Origin: Molossus alvarezi
Taxonomy: Eukaryota; Chordata; Mammalia; Chiroptera; Molossidae
Reading direction: 5' to 3'
NCBI GenBank assembly: GCA_037176705.1
Contig: CM073886.1
Location: 2,356,001-2,420,000, forward strand
DNA: 64,000 nt
The notes beneath the pieces are model-generated. The model made no database searches. It was not told where the DNA came from and saw only the letters and a list, made by a program, of their open reading frames with translations. How positions within the stretch are numbered: the stretch's first letter is position 1; each line of letters opens with the position of its first letter. Shown here piece after piece: positions 32,262-42,944 of the stretch. Made by a program: the position numbers and the translations under genes.

Positions 32262-33153
32262 CTTCATCTATGCCTGTCTTGTGTGCAGCTGGTTTGCACA
32301 GGCCTTATGGTGCCCCCGTATCCTGCAGGTTCCGCAGGTAACTGGATGGCACAGTCCCTTTGGGGACCTGACTCTATGAATATGTTATGGGCTTCTGGGT
32401 CTCCCAGGCCTCTCTGGTGCTTCAGCACCCCACAGGCCCCATGGGTAACTGGATCGCACAGTCCGTGCTGGGTCACACAGGCCTCTCTGGTGCCCCCAGA
32501 CTCTGCAGTTCCTGCGGGCAGGCAGCTGGATCACACCTGTCTCTCTCGGGCTCCAGCTTCCCTCTGCTCTTGTGAGCTGCTGGACGGCGCAGGCCTCTGT
32601 GGAGTCCCAGGTCATGTCTCTGGTGGTTGGGGAGTGCTGTTGCCCAGTGGGGCCCAACTTCTGCTCAGCTTTCGCTGTAGTTTTTGGGGATGAGTCTCAG
32701 CTGCTGGTCTGTTCTGTTCCCTGGGGATGGATGTCTGCTCCCCAGCTTCTGTTGCTGGGGGTATATCTCGACTCTGAATGGGCTGCTACTATGGGGGATG
32801 GTGCTGGGCTCCGGGCTGTGTGCGGCTTCTGCAACCGGCACCTTGGGAGCTCCACTACTGCGCATTGTCTATGTTGACACAGAGTGTTCAATGGTCCTAT
32901 GGTGCCAGGTGTGCTGGTGGGCTCAGGTTGCTGGGCCCTAGTCACTTCCACTGCCTCCTCCCAGAGAAGACTGGAGATCTTCCAAAATATTGGGACTTCC
33001 CCGCGGCACAGGGAGAAGCGGCCCGAAGGGCCACAGCACAGGAACCTTCTGCTCTGCGGCTATGCACGGCTCGGATTTGGTTGTCCACCTTCACATCCAC
33101 TCACACTCTCTCACATACTCACCCTTGCTCCGGTCCTGCCCGCCGCCATCTTC
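32262..33153 (-). promoter_or_regulatory. Type A L1 5' UTR (promoter region)
   Basis: Homologous to 4397-5427: shared GGGGGTATATCTSGACTCTG, GCTGCTACTATGGGGGATGG, and the CTCACACTCTCTCACA and CGGTCCTG blocks next to the YY1-like site. Promoter function is inferred from L1 biology. Confidence 0.6.
32324..32542. repeat. 73-bp units inside L1 5' UTR
   Basis: One regular unit boundary pair (GGGTCTCCCAGGCCTCTCTG at 32397 and GGGTCACACAGGCCTCTCTG at 32470, spacing 73) preceded by the same diverged unit seen at 4421-4493. Two units fewer than in the copy at 4421-4740. Confidence 0.8.
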
Positions 33154-33194
33154 TTGTTTATTTATTTTTTAAATAGTTGCATTTAAAAAATGTT

Positions 33195-33394
33195 TTCATT
33201 AATTTTTTCGGAGGGAGAGGAATGGAGAGATAGAAACATCGATGTGAGAGAGAAATATTGATCAGCTACTTCCTGCACACCCACTACTGTGGAATGGAGC
33301 CAGCAACTCGAGCATGTGCCCTGACTGGGAATAAAACCAAGAATTCTCAATCTGTGAGATGATGCTCAATCCACTGAGCCACACTGGCTGAGCA
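33195..33394 (-). mobile_element. Ves SINE, older type (type II), diverged
   Basis: Minus-strand head complementary to CCACTGAGCCACACTGGCTG (33371-33390), GAGAGA-rich stretch and ACATCGATGTGAGAGAGAAA. Flanking duplication not identified. Confidence 0.8.
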
Positions 33395-33410
33395 TCATTT
33401 ATTCATTTTT

Positions 33411-33649
33411 TTTAATCCTCACCTGAGAACATTTTTCCTTTCCTTTTTTTTGTTCAGATAGAGTGGGAGGGAGAGAGAGAGAGAGAAACATCGATGTGAA
33501 AGGGACACATTGAGTGACTGCCACCCGCACGACCCAACCAGAGCTGGGGACAAACTGAAACCGAGGTACATGCCCTTAGCGGGAACCAAACCTGGGTCTC
33601 TCTGGACCGCAGGCCGACGCTCTAACCGCTGAGCCAAACCGGCCAGGGC
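33411..33649 (-). mobile_element. Ves SINE, younger type (type I)
   Basis: Complete element abutting the older SINE. Perfect 16-base duplication TCATTTATTCATTTTT at 33395-33410 and 33650-33665. Confidence 0.95.
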
Positions 33650-33944
33650 TCATTTATTCATTTTTAATCAGAAATGTGAAATCTCTCCCAGATGTCTATC
33701 TGCGTTTGGTCATTGATCACATCTGGCTGAAAGGGAGGCTGAGAAAGTGAGCATTCGGTTTTCATTTGTCTTTAGTGGGAGCCAGCAGAGAACAGAATTG
33801 CAGAGGAGCACTTGTTTAGCAAAGTGATATTTTTCCCATTTTATAGGCCTGGCTCCTTGCCTCCCTTCTTGTGTTGTCTTACGTTGAAAGTCAAGACTAA
33901 AATCCCTAAGGTCATACACATTCCACCACCCCACATGCCTCTTG

Positions 33945-34105
33945 TCTGTTTTTTTTTTTTTTTTTTTTTTTTAATTAGTGGGTAAAATTTTATTGAGGTA
34001 AAAGTCACCAGAATAAAATGCACAGTATGTGTGATGAATTCTGACAAATGTACACACTGGTGTAGCCGTCACCCAGAATAAGATGTAGAACATTTGCATC
34101 ATTCC
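33945..34105 (-). mobile_element. Old L1 3' UTR fragment
   Basis: Long T-run (about 33950-33972) followed by ATTTTATTGAGGTAAAAGTC, ACAAATGTACACACTGGTGT and ACCCAGAATAAGATGTAGAA, an old L1 3' UTR in reverse complement. Confidence 0.6.
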
Positions 34106-34750
34106 TTTTCAAAGAGGGGACAGTGGGGAATGGATGGAGGGGGCCTGGGAGCAGAAGAGTGTCAGGGACCTCAAGCACATAAAGAAGTCAAGGACCATAG
34201 GCAGGTGGCTTCTGGCAGGTCATGGAAGTGCGTGATGAAGCCAAGCATGTTTGAAAAGCAGCTCCTCCAGCCCAGCCACTGGATGCCGTGTAGAAGTAGG
34301 GGACCCAGTGTCGCTGGGTCTGCTGATTTTAACCTGTTGGGTCCTGACATTGGCCACCCATTGGAGGTACCTGGGATCTTGAAAAAAGGCTGATGGGCTG
34401 GCCAGTGTGACTCAGTAGTTGAGTGTCGACCCTGCACTATGAGGTTGCCAGTTTGATTCCCAGGCAGGGCACGTGCCCAGTTTGTGGGCCTGATCCCCAG
34501 TGGGGGGCATGCAGGAGGCGGCCAATCGATGTTCTCTCTCATTGATTTTTCCATCTCTCTCTCCCTCTCTCTTCCTTTCTCTAACATCAATAAAGAAAAA
34601 AAATAATTAGAAAAAGAAAAAAGGCTGATGCCTGGGCCCCACCCCCAGAGATTCCGAATGAAAAGGATTGCGCGTGGCCCAAGTATCTGCATGTTTTAAT
34701 AACCCTTCGGGTTGTTCTGATGTGCAGCCAGGGCTGAGATCCACTATGAC
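34106..34750. mobile_element. Unassigned flank and MER5-like hAT relic, split by a SINE
   Basis: 34106-34330 is unassigned. 34340-34395 and 34616-34750 resemble MER5: GATGCCTGGGCCCCACCCCC, AGAGATTCCGAATGA, TTGTTCTGATGTGCAGCCAG, GCTGAGATCCACTATG. No coding sequence. Confidence 0.55.
34396..34615 (+). mobile_element. Ves SINE, older type (type II)
   Basis: Head GGCTGGCCAGTGTGACTCAG, body CCCCAGTGGGGGGCATGCAG, AATCGATG, TC-rich stretch and AATAAAG tail. Perfect 15-base duplication GAAAAAAGGCTGATG at 34381-34395 and 34616-34630. Confidence 0.95.
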
Positions 34751-35754
34751 AACGCAAGTCCTCTCCAACTTCCGTGATGAAACGCGACTTCGGACCTGGA
34801 CTGCCTGGACTGGGCCTGAGACCGCGCTTCTGACAGGCTCCCGCTGGTGCCCCTGCCCCTGCCCCGGGACCTCGTTTTCAGTAGCAACGTTTAAACAGAA
34901 GCTACAAATATGGATTTTAAAATGGGAAATCTCCTAATTGGAAAACAAATCAACCCTTGTGCACATTGAACTAGTCTGTGGGCCAGATCTCCCTGTGAGC
35001 CACTGGTTTGTTCCTCTTTTTCTCTGTCCCCCTCTCTCTCTCCCTTGTTTGTAGGGCTCCTCTTGGGGTTAGGATAAAGGGTCATGTGAGGTTTGAGACA
35101 AGGTCCTTGACTTGCGGGGCTCTGAGTGGGAGGCCGGGATGAATAAGAAGTGGGTCGCTGCCAGCCTCTTTGGGGTATGGTGATCTGGTACATGCCTGGG
35201 AACAGTCCTTCGACACCAGCCCAGAGCAGCCTCACCGTAATGGACATAACTGGTTTTCCTGCAGAAGAGAAGAGACGAGATGAGGTCCAGACAGCTCCCC
35301 ATCACAGCCTGGCCTCAGGAACACTCATTTCTCCTCTCCCTGTATCAGGTCAAAGTCTTCCATCACACTGTCTGGTTCTGTCTTATTCAATTAAAATTTT
35401 AAATTCAATTTGACCCACGCATTCATCTTCTTTGAAATCTGAGAGATGACAGCATCCGCTACAAATTGAGAGTAAATGGCCGAATTAGCTTTCAGGGAGG
35501 ATTCGATGAGCCTGTCCCTCCCAGAGACCAACAGGCTCCTGAGGCAGCTGAGCCTGGGGCTGCTGGGACAGTGACAGAACCGTGCCCACCTCATGGCTGC
35601 CCCGGGTGAATTTGGACTGTATACAGGCTTTGCCTGAAATACTGATTTTTCAGTTTTTCAGTGGAATATGCATGTGATCTTGGTCTTTATCGTGTCCTAT
35701 TTGACTGTGCCCAACCTGATGAGGTAGGCAGTGTGTATAGAGATAATCATAGCA
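34751..35754. other. Mostly unassigned, single-copy-looking sequence
   Basis: No repeat recognised. Contains the protein-like open stretch at 35395-35560 (listed separately). Confidence 0.35.
35395..35560 (-). other. Protein-like open stretch, possible old exon (unproven)
   Basis: The minus-strand frame gives a helix-like segment including RDRLIESSLKANSAIYSQ and FVADAVISQISKKMNAWVK. Its composition looks coding and its sequence is not a repeat I know. The plus strand is also partly open here. No family is recognised and no good splice pair was found, so it may be chance. Confidence 0.15.
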
Positions 35755-35985
35755 GTGGAGACTGGCAGTTAGAAAACAGTGTGGGGGTCAGACTGCCTGG
35801 GTTCAAATCCCAGCACTGCCGCCTACTGTGAGATGCTACAAATTACCATGATGTTTCACTTCAGTATTTGTAAACAGGGAAGATTATGACATAAAAAAAT
35901 GAAATGATAATAATACTCATCTCAGGGTTGTTTGAAGGTGAAGTGGATTAATATATATATAGTGCTTGGAACAGTACGGGGCAAC
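35755..35985 (+). repeat. MIR SINE
   Basis: GTCAGACTGCCTGGGTTCAA and ATCCCAGCACTGCCGCCTAC, then CTCATCTCAGGGTTGTTTGA and AGTGCTTGGAACAGTAC: classic MIR order. Confidence 0.9.
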
Positions 35986-36224
35986 CAACTGTGCTTCAGA
36001 AATATCAGTTAAGGGTCATAGCAATAGTAATAAACCACCAGTGCCAACCCTGCCTGATGCGTTTGGTTTGTGCTGTTGCCTCTGAAGCCGGCAGGGGCCC
36101 TTTCTGCAGGGCTGCTGGGTTGCCCAGTCCCACAGCACAGCTGCACGGCCCGTGTGTGCCTGGCGTCAGCCGGCACCATATGAGAAGCATAGATGGTGCA
36201 AACCTGTCCACTCCCAGGATACAC

Positions 36225-36365
36225 GCCAGACTCCAATTTACTGAGCATCTACTATGTGTAGGGTGTTTGCTAAACGCATTATCTAAGTTAACCCTCACTT
36301 GAGCCATGAGGCGGACGTTATCTTTGGCCCTGTTTCCCATACAGAGACTGAAGGGCAGGGACGGT
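36225..36365 (-). repeat. MIR-like fragment
   Basis: ACTGAGCATCTACTATGTGT, AAGTTAACCCTCACTTGAGC, GTTTCCCATACAGAGACTGA: reverse-complement MIR signatures. Confidence 0.75.
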
Positions 36366-37335
36366 GCCCATTTCTGAGTCCACCGCCCATCCTGGGCCTC
36401 CTGGGAGTAGCTGTGGACTCCAAGTTTGCCTTCAGCTCTGGGACTAATGTGGGGTCTGTTTCATCCATCCAGAGAAACTGGTAAGAGCTGAGTGGGGGTT
36501 TGTGGGAGACACACAGGGAGAAAAGTGGGGCCCAGGGCGCGAGCTGCAAGGGGCTGGCTGGGGACATTGCAGTGAGCTGCCTGTGGTCTGAAAGCATTAA
36601 CGGGGGACTCTGACAGAAATCCCCCCGACAGCAGCTGCGGCCACTGGAGCTCGGCCAGAGGAGAGCCCAGTGTGGGGACGTCTGGGCACCTCACCTACCT
36701 GGAGACGTTGGGCTTCCTGCACGCTGTGTGTGGTGGGCATCACGCGGGAGAAAGTTGGGATAGCCCCAAATGAACTTGCTTAGGACTTTGCCTGGGCCTC
36801 CGAAAGAGATTCCTTTCAAAGCATCGTGGTGTTTACATCTCACCGCACCGTCAGGGGTGGAGCAGGCAGGGTCTAGCCTGGGTTCCAGCCTGGCTCTCTG
36901 ACAGCCTTAGGCCGCTGTGATCCGATCTGCGTGAAGGTGCCCTGGTGACTGCTGCAGGCTTCGGGGCAGGAGTGGGGAGGGAGAGCGTGAGGGGAGAGGG
37001 GAGAGGGTGGGGGGAGGGGGAAGAGCGTGGGGGGATGGCAGGTTCCTGCATTTGGAAGCTTGGTTGCCAAGGGGTGGTGTACCTTGTGGTTTTCATCGCA
37101 TGTCCCTACCCATGATGAAGTTGAGCCCTGTCCACATTTGATAGGATTTTGAATGTTCTAGGTGTTGCCATTCAAAACAGGGTGTGCAGGGACAGCATCA
37201 TCAGGAGACGGCGCCGAGGCGACAGCCTGAAGGATGAGGGAGATGATCCAGGAAAAGGGAGGGTGAGGTGGAGGGCCCGGATTGGACTGGGCTGCTGGGC
37301 ACTGAACAGCACCTCTGGCTCCAGCAAATGCCGGA
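36366..37335. other. Unassigned sequence, partly G-rich
   Basis: G/A-rich tract around 36965-37035. A good donor-like site (CTCCAG, then GTAGGT) occurs on the minus strand near 36700, without a convincing acceptor. No repeat or gene is recognised. Confidence 0.35.
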
Positions 37336-37450
37336 CTGAGAGGGCCGGAGCTCGGGAGGTTAAGTGACTGGCCTGAAGTCACAGTGAGCAGGTGGCAGCG
37401 CTGGATTGGAACTCAGAGCTGTCACCAGAGCCTGCGCTCCTTACCCCGTG
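37336..37450 (-). repeat. MIR fragment
   Basis: GAGGTTAAGTGACTGGCCTG, AAGTCACAGTGAGCAGGTGG, GGATTGGAACTCAGAGC: reverse-complement MIR. Confidence 0.8.
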
Positions 37451-37879
37451 AAATGTCAGAACGACCATCCAGACCCCCGCGAGAGGCCCATCCCCACCCA
37501 GAGAAAGGCTCACTGTCCACTCCACACTGACATCTGGGAGCTCTGCGTGGACGGGAGTTCTGGGAGAGGACAGCAGGAGCCCGAAGAGTTGTTTGTACTA
37601 ATAAATTGATTTCTCTATGTCCTTATGCTGCTGGGTTACAAGCAATGAACAGCCTGCTGCCTCCTCAGGAAGTCCCCGGGGAGGTTTTGGGAAGCCCCTG
37701 TTGCCAAGGCAACCCAGGCCACCGCTGGAAGCGCGTGGTCCTGCACGTACGCCTGTCTGCCCATCCCTAGCTGACTGTCTGGACCTTGGCCAGAGCTCCT
37801 GCCATCCTTTCCAGTGGGATTGGAGCGAAAGTGGGGCTGCAGAGTTCAGGGGTCCCCGTGACAGTGCACCGGCACCGGC
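37451..37879. other. Unassigned GC-rich sequence
   Basis: Long incidental open frames on both strands reflect GC richness. No domain is recognised. Confidence 0.35.
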
Positions 37880-38180
37880 TCGCTCCTCTGCTCCATGCCC
37901 CGCATCTGCGTGCCTCCGCCTCCTGTTTCCTCTCTGGGATCGCCTGTCTCTCGGCACCCTTCCCTCCCTCCAGCCTAGCTCCTTGCTGGCCCTCAACACT
38001 CCAATCCGACTCCCACCCCAGGGCCTTTGCATTTGCTGTTCCCTCTGCTTGAAAGGCTCTGTGCCCAGTTTTCAGCTGGGTTCACGCCACCACCTCCTTC
38101 CACCCTTTACTGAAATGCTGGATTCTCAGCAGGACTGGACGGACGCCTGAGCTTACCATTATATCCCATGTTGCCTCCCT
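37880..38180 (+). mobile_element. L2 LINE 3' end
   Basis: GGGCCTTTGCATTTGCTGTT, CCCTCTGCTTGAAAGGCTCT, CCACCTCCTTCCACCC: well-known L2 3' region. Confidence 0.8.
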
Positions 38181-38369
38181 GTTCCTGGCTACGTTTCCCC
38201 TGTGTTAGCTACACCTGATGAACATCCAGTTCACGTACCTTTTGCTCATGGTGTTGCTCCCCGTGGCAGCCTTCCTGAAAGCCCCGCTGACCCCACCTCT
38301 TGATACCAGACCCCTGGGGGCTTGCCCCCCACTGAGTACCCTGCTGCTAGCCAGTAGGACCAGCCTCCT

Positions 38370-38745
38370 GAGGGTGTCGGTCCTGAGATTAGACTGTGAT
38401 TCAGCTTTGAAGAAGCAAGTAGCCTTAAGGAATGGAAAGAGGCCTCCAGCTACCCCACGAGGAACTGAGGCCCTCGGCCACCCACCTGTGAGGGACTGAG
38501 GCCTGCTTCAACATGAGGGTGGAAGCGGATCCTTCCCTAGCTGAGCCTTTAGATGTGACCCCAAGCCTGGATGACACCCCAATCACAGTTGTGAGTGACA
38601 CTGAGCAGAGGAGCCCCTATGCTGTGCCCAGACTCCTGCCCCACAGGAACTATGAGATAAGAAGTATGGGATACTTTAAGCCACTAAGGTTTATGTGACT
38701 TTCATGGCAACAGATAACTAATACATCACCCTCCTAGCACGGAAT
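38370..38745 (+). mobile_element. MLT1-like LTR (old endogenous retroviral LTR)
   Basis: Ends with TACTTTAAGCCACTAAGGTT, GGCAACAGATAACTAATAC, typical of the 3' end of ERVL-MaLR MLT1-type LTRs as remembered. Solo LTR; no internal coding seen. Confidence 0.55.
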
Positions 38746-39375
38746 GCCACACTCTGGGTAAGTTTGACCTCAGTGCCTGAAATCCAGTGGATGTTCCTGG
38801 TCTCTGTTCTGCTGGACCGGGAGTGTGAGTCCTGCCCTCAGCCCTGCACCTTGGATGTGCCCTGTCTGGCTGCAGCCCCGCAGTGCTGGCGGCAGTGGGG
38901 CGTCTCCGGGGCAGGGCCTGTGCCCTGCAGGCCCCTTACTTACCCACCCCTCTCCTGGCCCTTCCACGTGGCCGGGTGGTGCAGCTGCCCACGCACTCAG
39001 CGCTGCTGAGGCTCAGCCTCCACTCAAAGGGCTCTCGGCTAAACAGATTATGTCCAGCAGAGCCAGGGGAGCCTGTGCTGGACACCCGCTCAGGCCCAGC
39101 CAGCCACGTTTCTCAGCGCTGTCCGCTTTCAGAGGCAGAGACATAATCATTGCCTCCTGGAGCAGCCAGGGTCTGATCAGGAAAATACGAGAAAGAAAAA
39201 AACTTTCTAAAACTGAGGGAACGCCCATGTACAGGGGTTGGTGACACAGAGGGAGGAGGTGAGGGCCCAGTGGAGGCTACGAGGAGTCAGCTGGGCGGGA
39301 GCCGCAGGAGGGAGAGGAGTATCTCCCACAGACAGGCCTAGGACCCCCACATCCCTGTTCCCTAAAATGCCCTCA
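38746..39375. other. Unassigned sequence, no gene seen
   Basis: GC-rich, with several incidental overlapping frames and no recognised repeat. Confidence 0.35.
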
Positions 39376-39604
39376 ACAAGGATCAGCAAACTGGCCCAAA
39401 GCCCAAATCTGACCTGCCATCTGTTTTGTAAATAAAGTTTTATTGGCGCACAGCCACACTGGCTTACTTATGTAAGTCTTGTCTGTGTGTGGCTGTCTTT
39501 GTGCTGTAACCTTGGAGCTGAGCAGTAGCCACAGAAACTCCATGGCCTGTGCCGCCCAGAGTGTCGACTGCCTGGCCCAGCGGAGAACGTTTGCAGATCC
39601 CTGG
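39376..39604. mobile_element. Non-autonomous hAT (Charlie-type) DNA transposon
   Basis: Terminal inverted repeats are visible: GGATCAGCAAACT (39380-39392) and GTTTGCAGATCC (39589-39600). The interior TTTTGTAAATAAAGTTTTAT matches the familiar mammalian hAT-Charlie type. No transposase. Confidence 0.7.
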
Positions 39605-40514
39605 TCTGGAGGAAGGGGAAGGTGGTGCAAACGCTCCCACGGAGGGCATCTGCCGGGGCACTGCCAGGCGATGGGCGGGGAGGGGAGGGCAGAGAGGATG
39701 AAGGACATAGCGGGAATTCTGGGAGAATCTCTCTGTCACGAGCCTTGGCCACAGAAGGGTATGTGACTGGGAGGGCGTTGAGTCTCCCAGCTAGATGGAG
39801 AGCTCCATGCGGGCAGAGGCTCTGGGCCCCAGGACCCCGCAGTACTGGCTGAGACCTGGCATCTGTGATCCTGGGCAGGTGGGCGACATGTTCCCACTGT
39901 GCACCATCTGGTAACTGCTTATCTTAATGACAGGAGGTCTTTGCTATCCAGAGGTAACTCATGCTAGGGTCAGCCCACTAAAAGTGAAACTTTAAGGAGG
40001 CCCAGATTTCACTGTGGACAGTGTGTGTGTGTGTGTATGTGTGTGTGTGTGTGTGGGGGGAGAATGAAGGGAAAAATGAAAGATGGTGTTAAAAATTGGA
40101 CAAGCTAAATTTTATATTAACTTGATATATTTAATATAATTTCAGTTACAGTAACAGCTCTGCACTAAATCTTAGGATGAACTAAAAAGGAGTTGCTCTT
40201 TTTGCACATATTTTTTACCAAAATTAAGTGACGGCAAGATATTACATCTTCACTTCACATTTGACCGGCAGCACCGTCATAAAGCATTCTTTTCTGTTTT
40301 CACAGTTTGAGAGCTTCACACGTTTTGCAAGTCTTCTCGATCCACTCACCTTGAAGCCTACATCCCAGTGGCCTGGACGTGTCTCGGCTGTTCCAGGCGG
40401 GTCTGATACATGCTGGGTGCTCCACAGAGATTTCAGACTCAAGTCAAATCTAGAGGGAATAGAAGAAGCCAGAACTGGTTCTAACGGTTTATCTTTTGGA
40501 AACTAATAAGCACA
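39605..40514. other. Unassigned sequence with (GT)n microsatellite
   Basis: A (GT)n tract at about 40019-40055; otherwise nothing recognised. Confidence 0.4.
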
Positions 40515-40870
40515 GATACTGGTTTGGTTGAAAGTGACAGAAACCCAACTCAGAGTGGCTGGGCCAATGGGGGATTTCCTGGCACATTAACCACGGGAAG
40601 CGTGTGGACCACTGGGGAGAGACCATTCTCCTGTGTCTGGCCGTCTTCAGCTGTCAATTTCTCTTTCCTGAGGGGCGAGTTGGCTGCATATGGTAGAAAA
40701 TGTGGTGGCCGTGTGTCCTTGTCCAGTCATGGTTGCACCAGCCAGCTAGGGGCCATGTGCTGCCCACTGTGGGTGCAAATAAAAAAAATCGTGGCCTCTG
40801 ATTGGTCCATCTGGGATTAAGTTCCTGTCCTAGAACCAATTAATGTGGCTGCAGGTCAAAGAGGACCTTG
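40515..40870 (+). repeat. Ancient interspersed repeat, family not named
   Basis: GAAAGTGACAGAAACCCAAC near the start and CTCTGATTGGTCCATCTGGG with GAACCAATTAATGTGGC near the end resemble a common old mammalian repeat. Confidence 0.4.
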
Positions 40871-40942
40871 ACAGCTCTTACGGAAACCTCTCACAGAGCT
40901 GGGGCAGGCCCGCCATCGGAAGACCCGACGAGAGATGCCCTG

Positions 40943-41096
40943 CTCCCCCGCCACGCCAGCGCGGCTCCCCCGCCACGCCAGCGCGGCTCCCCCGCCACGC
41001 CAGCGCGGCTCCCCCGCCACGCCAGCGCGGCTCCCCCGCCACGCCAGCGCGGCTCCCCCGCCACGCCAGCGCGGCTCCCCCGCCACGCCAGCGCGG
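40943..41096. repeat. GC-rich minisatellite, 7 perfect 22-bp units
   Basis: Unit starts at 40943, 40965, 40987, 41009, 41031, 41053 and 41075. Each unit is CTCCCCCGCCACG followed by CCAGCGCGG, with no difference seen between the seven. An eighth unit starts at 41097 and decays. Each unit has several intact CpGs. Because 22 is not a multiple of 3, every frame cycles and stays open; the resulting Pro/Arg/Ala-rich frames are not evidence of a gene. Confidence 0.97.
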
Positions 41097-41109
41097 CTCC
41101 TCCCGCCCA

Positions 41110-42007
41110 GACACGAAGCGCAGAGACGCCTGAGCCCTGCGAGGCCGGGCTCTGCACAGGCGGTCACCAAGTGACATCTCTGCTCCACCCAGCACACATT
41201 CCCTCCTCTTTCAGGGGTGGGGAGGGAAGAATCGCTCCTCTCCCTTCAAGATTCTTCTGGCCGGTACAGTCATTAAGTCTATATGAGACAGATTAACAAG
41301 AGAAAACAAGCAAATTTAAATACATATGTATATTTGGAAACTCATGCATAGGTGAGAGAGTCATAAACCCCACATACAGGAGAGGTTCAGAGACAGAAAG
41401 GGAAACTGGGGTGCACATGACATTCTGAGCTAGGAATGAGGTGGCTGGGGTTTCAGTGGGGAGGAAGGGTATTCTCAGGAGGGTAGACGGGCGGACGTAC
41501 AATAATTACAAATTTGCCCTGCCCTGTAGTTGGGTCATGACACTTACTTCTGGTGATAACTCTTAATGATGGGCAAAGCCGCTAATTTAAATTCTTCAAG
41601 GAAGAGATAGTCTTCAGCTCAAAATAAAACACATGCCAAAGTGGCACATTTTGGAGGGTCCTGTTCTGAAATCCTTCACAGGTGTCATATCCTCCATGAA
41701 GCTGTCTCAGTCCCTTCAGTCCAGCAGGAGCTGTCTGCTTCCTTTCTTTTCTTTTTTATTTTTTGTGTGCCTCAACATCCTATTTACACTTACGTGCCCA
41801 CACCTCTCATGTACTTATGTGCTTACATATCTCCTCTTTGACCCGTTAACACTTGGGGGCAAAAGTTCCGGCGCCCAGAGCCGGCCTGTTGCCAGCACAG
41901 AGGGAAACAGCGAACCTCTGCTGCTGAGGGGACAGTGCGTCCAGATAACTGTCCTCACGTGAGGGCAGCTTGGTGTTTCCAGAGGTGTGAGCTTGCAGTC
42001 AAGAAGG
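41110..42007. other. Unassigned sequence, no gene seen
   Basis: No recognised repeat; short incidental frames only. Confidence 0.35.
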
Positions 42008-42235
42008 CACCATAACATGGAGGTTAAGAACACTCACTTTGGGATCAGCAAATGTGGATTTCAGTGCCGGCCCCACCACTCACCAGACCAGTGGCCTTGG
42101 GCAAGGTGTGACCCTCTCTGAGCCTTGGAGGTTACACGGGGATGGTGGTGGTAATAGCAGTGTCCTGTCCCTGCAACCCCACCACAGTGCCTTTCTTGCA
42201 CAGAGTGGGCCCTCAGTAAATGGTAGCTATTAGAG
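42008..42235 (+). repeat. MIR SINE
   Basis: GGAGGTTAAGAACACTCACT, CCACCACTCACCAGACCAGT, CCTTGGGCAAGGTGTGACCC, GGGCCCTCAGTAAATGGTAG: nearly complete MIR. Confidence 0.9.
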
Positions 42236-42944
42236 TTGCCAGATGGTTAACCTTTGTCTTTTCTGCAAATGGGGATGCAGCTGAACGGTAAATTAGGACA
42301 GTGAAGTAGGCAAGGAAGTCACTCAGAGGAAAACGCCCCGTGCTCAGCGCTCCCCGGGCTTCGCTGCGGCACGGGGCGGTGCTCCAGACAGCAGCTTGCT
42401 TGGAGTTTACTTCATCCACTCAAGTTACTTTGGTCTAAATAGCAGTGAGTCCAGGGGAGATAGAATGTTTCCAATTGGAGCAGACGGCACACACTTACCC
42501 AGCCAGCCCGTTTAATGGTAGACCCCCCCCCCCCCAAAGGCCTAAAGCCGAGACTTCCCTTGTGAATAATTTATGTCATTTTCCTTTCAAGCCCTTATGT
42601 GTGATTTCATTACATTTAAGATAGGGTAGATGCTTTACATAAAACCCATGTCACGTCTATTTTAAGTTCTATTGCTCAGTGATAGCAAGAACAACAACCT
42701 TTGTGTCCCCCTTTGGGTGGGAAGGCAGCAGATGTAAGCCTTTGCCAAACTGCCCACAGAAAACGTCCAGGTTACAGGGGTCCATGCCATCCTCTGCCAC
42801 CTGGTGGCCTTGGACTTCGCCACATGAGTGCAGACAGGAAGGTGGTGTTGCCTGTCTGGTCTGATACCTACTTCCCGTGTGTACCTTTCGCTTCGAATCT
42901 TCATTCTGAAAAATGAAGAGGCTTTGCCATACCTAGAACCCCTT
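42236..42944. other. Unassigned sequence with a C-run
   Basis: C homopolymer of about 14 at 42522-42535. No gene or repeat recognised otherwise. Confidence 0.4.

Larger units (their letters stand above)
31443..33156 (-). mobile_element. L1 with internal deletion (type A 5' UTR), 1.7 kb
   Basis: Minus-strand order: 5' UTR (33153 to about 32262) joined directly to the last part of ORF2 and the 3' UTR (32258 to 31443). YY1-like CCATCTT lies at 33146-33152. The ORF2 tail retains KIWKQPTCPSVDKW and [12 protein letters not shown] (31674-31925). ORF1 and most of ORF2 are missing. The break is at about 32259, just after GCCATTTGTATGTCCTGTTT. Flanks carry TTTATTTATT-T(6-7)-AAA at 31425-31442 and 33157-33173, a likely but low-complexity target duplication. 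It was therefore probably inserted with both ends intact. Confidence 0.85.

Noticed and set aside
36694..36706. Strong donor-like site (CAG/GTAGGT) on the minus strand
   Set aside because: No matching acceptor or sustained open frame upstream; an in-frame stop lies a short way before it.
37617..38150. 177-codon plus-strand frame
   Set aside because: Second half is L2 LINE sequence; no domain in the rest.
40943..41096. Possible CRISPR-like array
   Set aside because: Units abut with no spacers, and the genome is mammalian; it is a minisatellite.
40868..41296. Pro/Arg/Ala-rich open frames on both strands
   Set aside because: Produced by the 22-bp stop-free minisatellite; not coding evidence.
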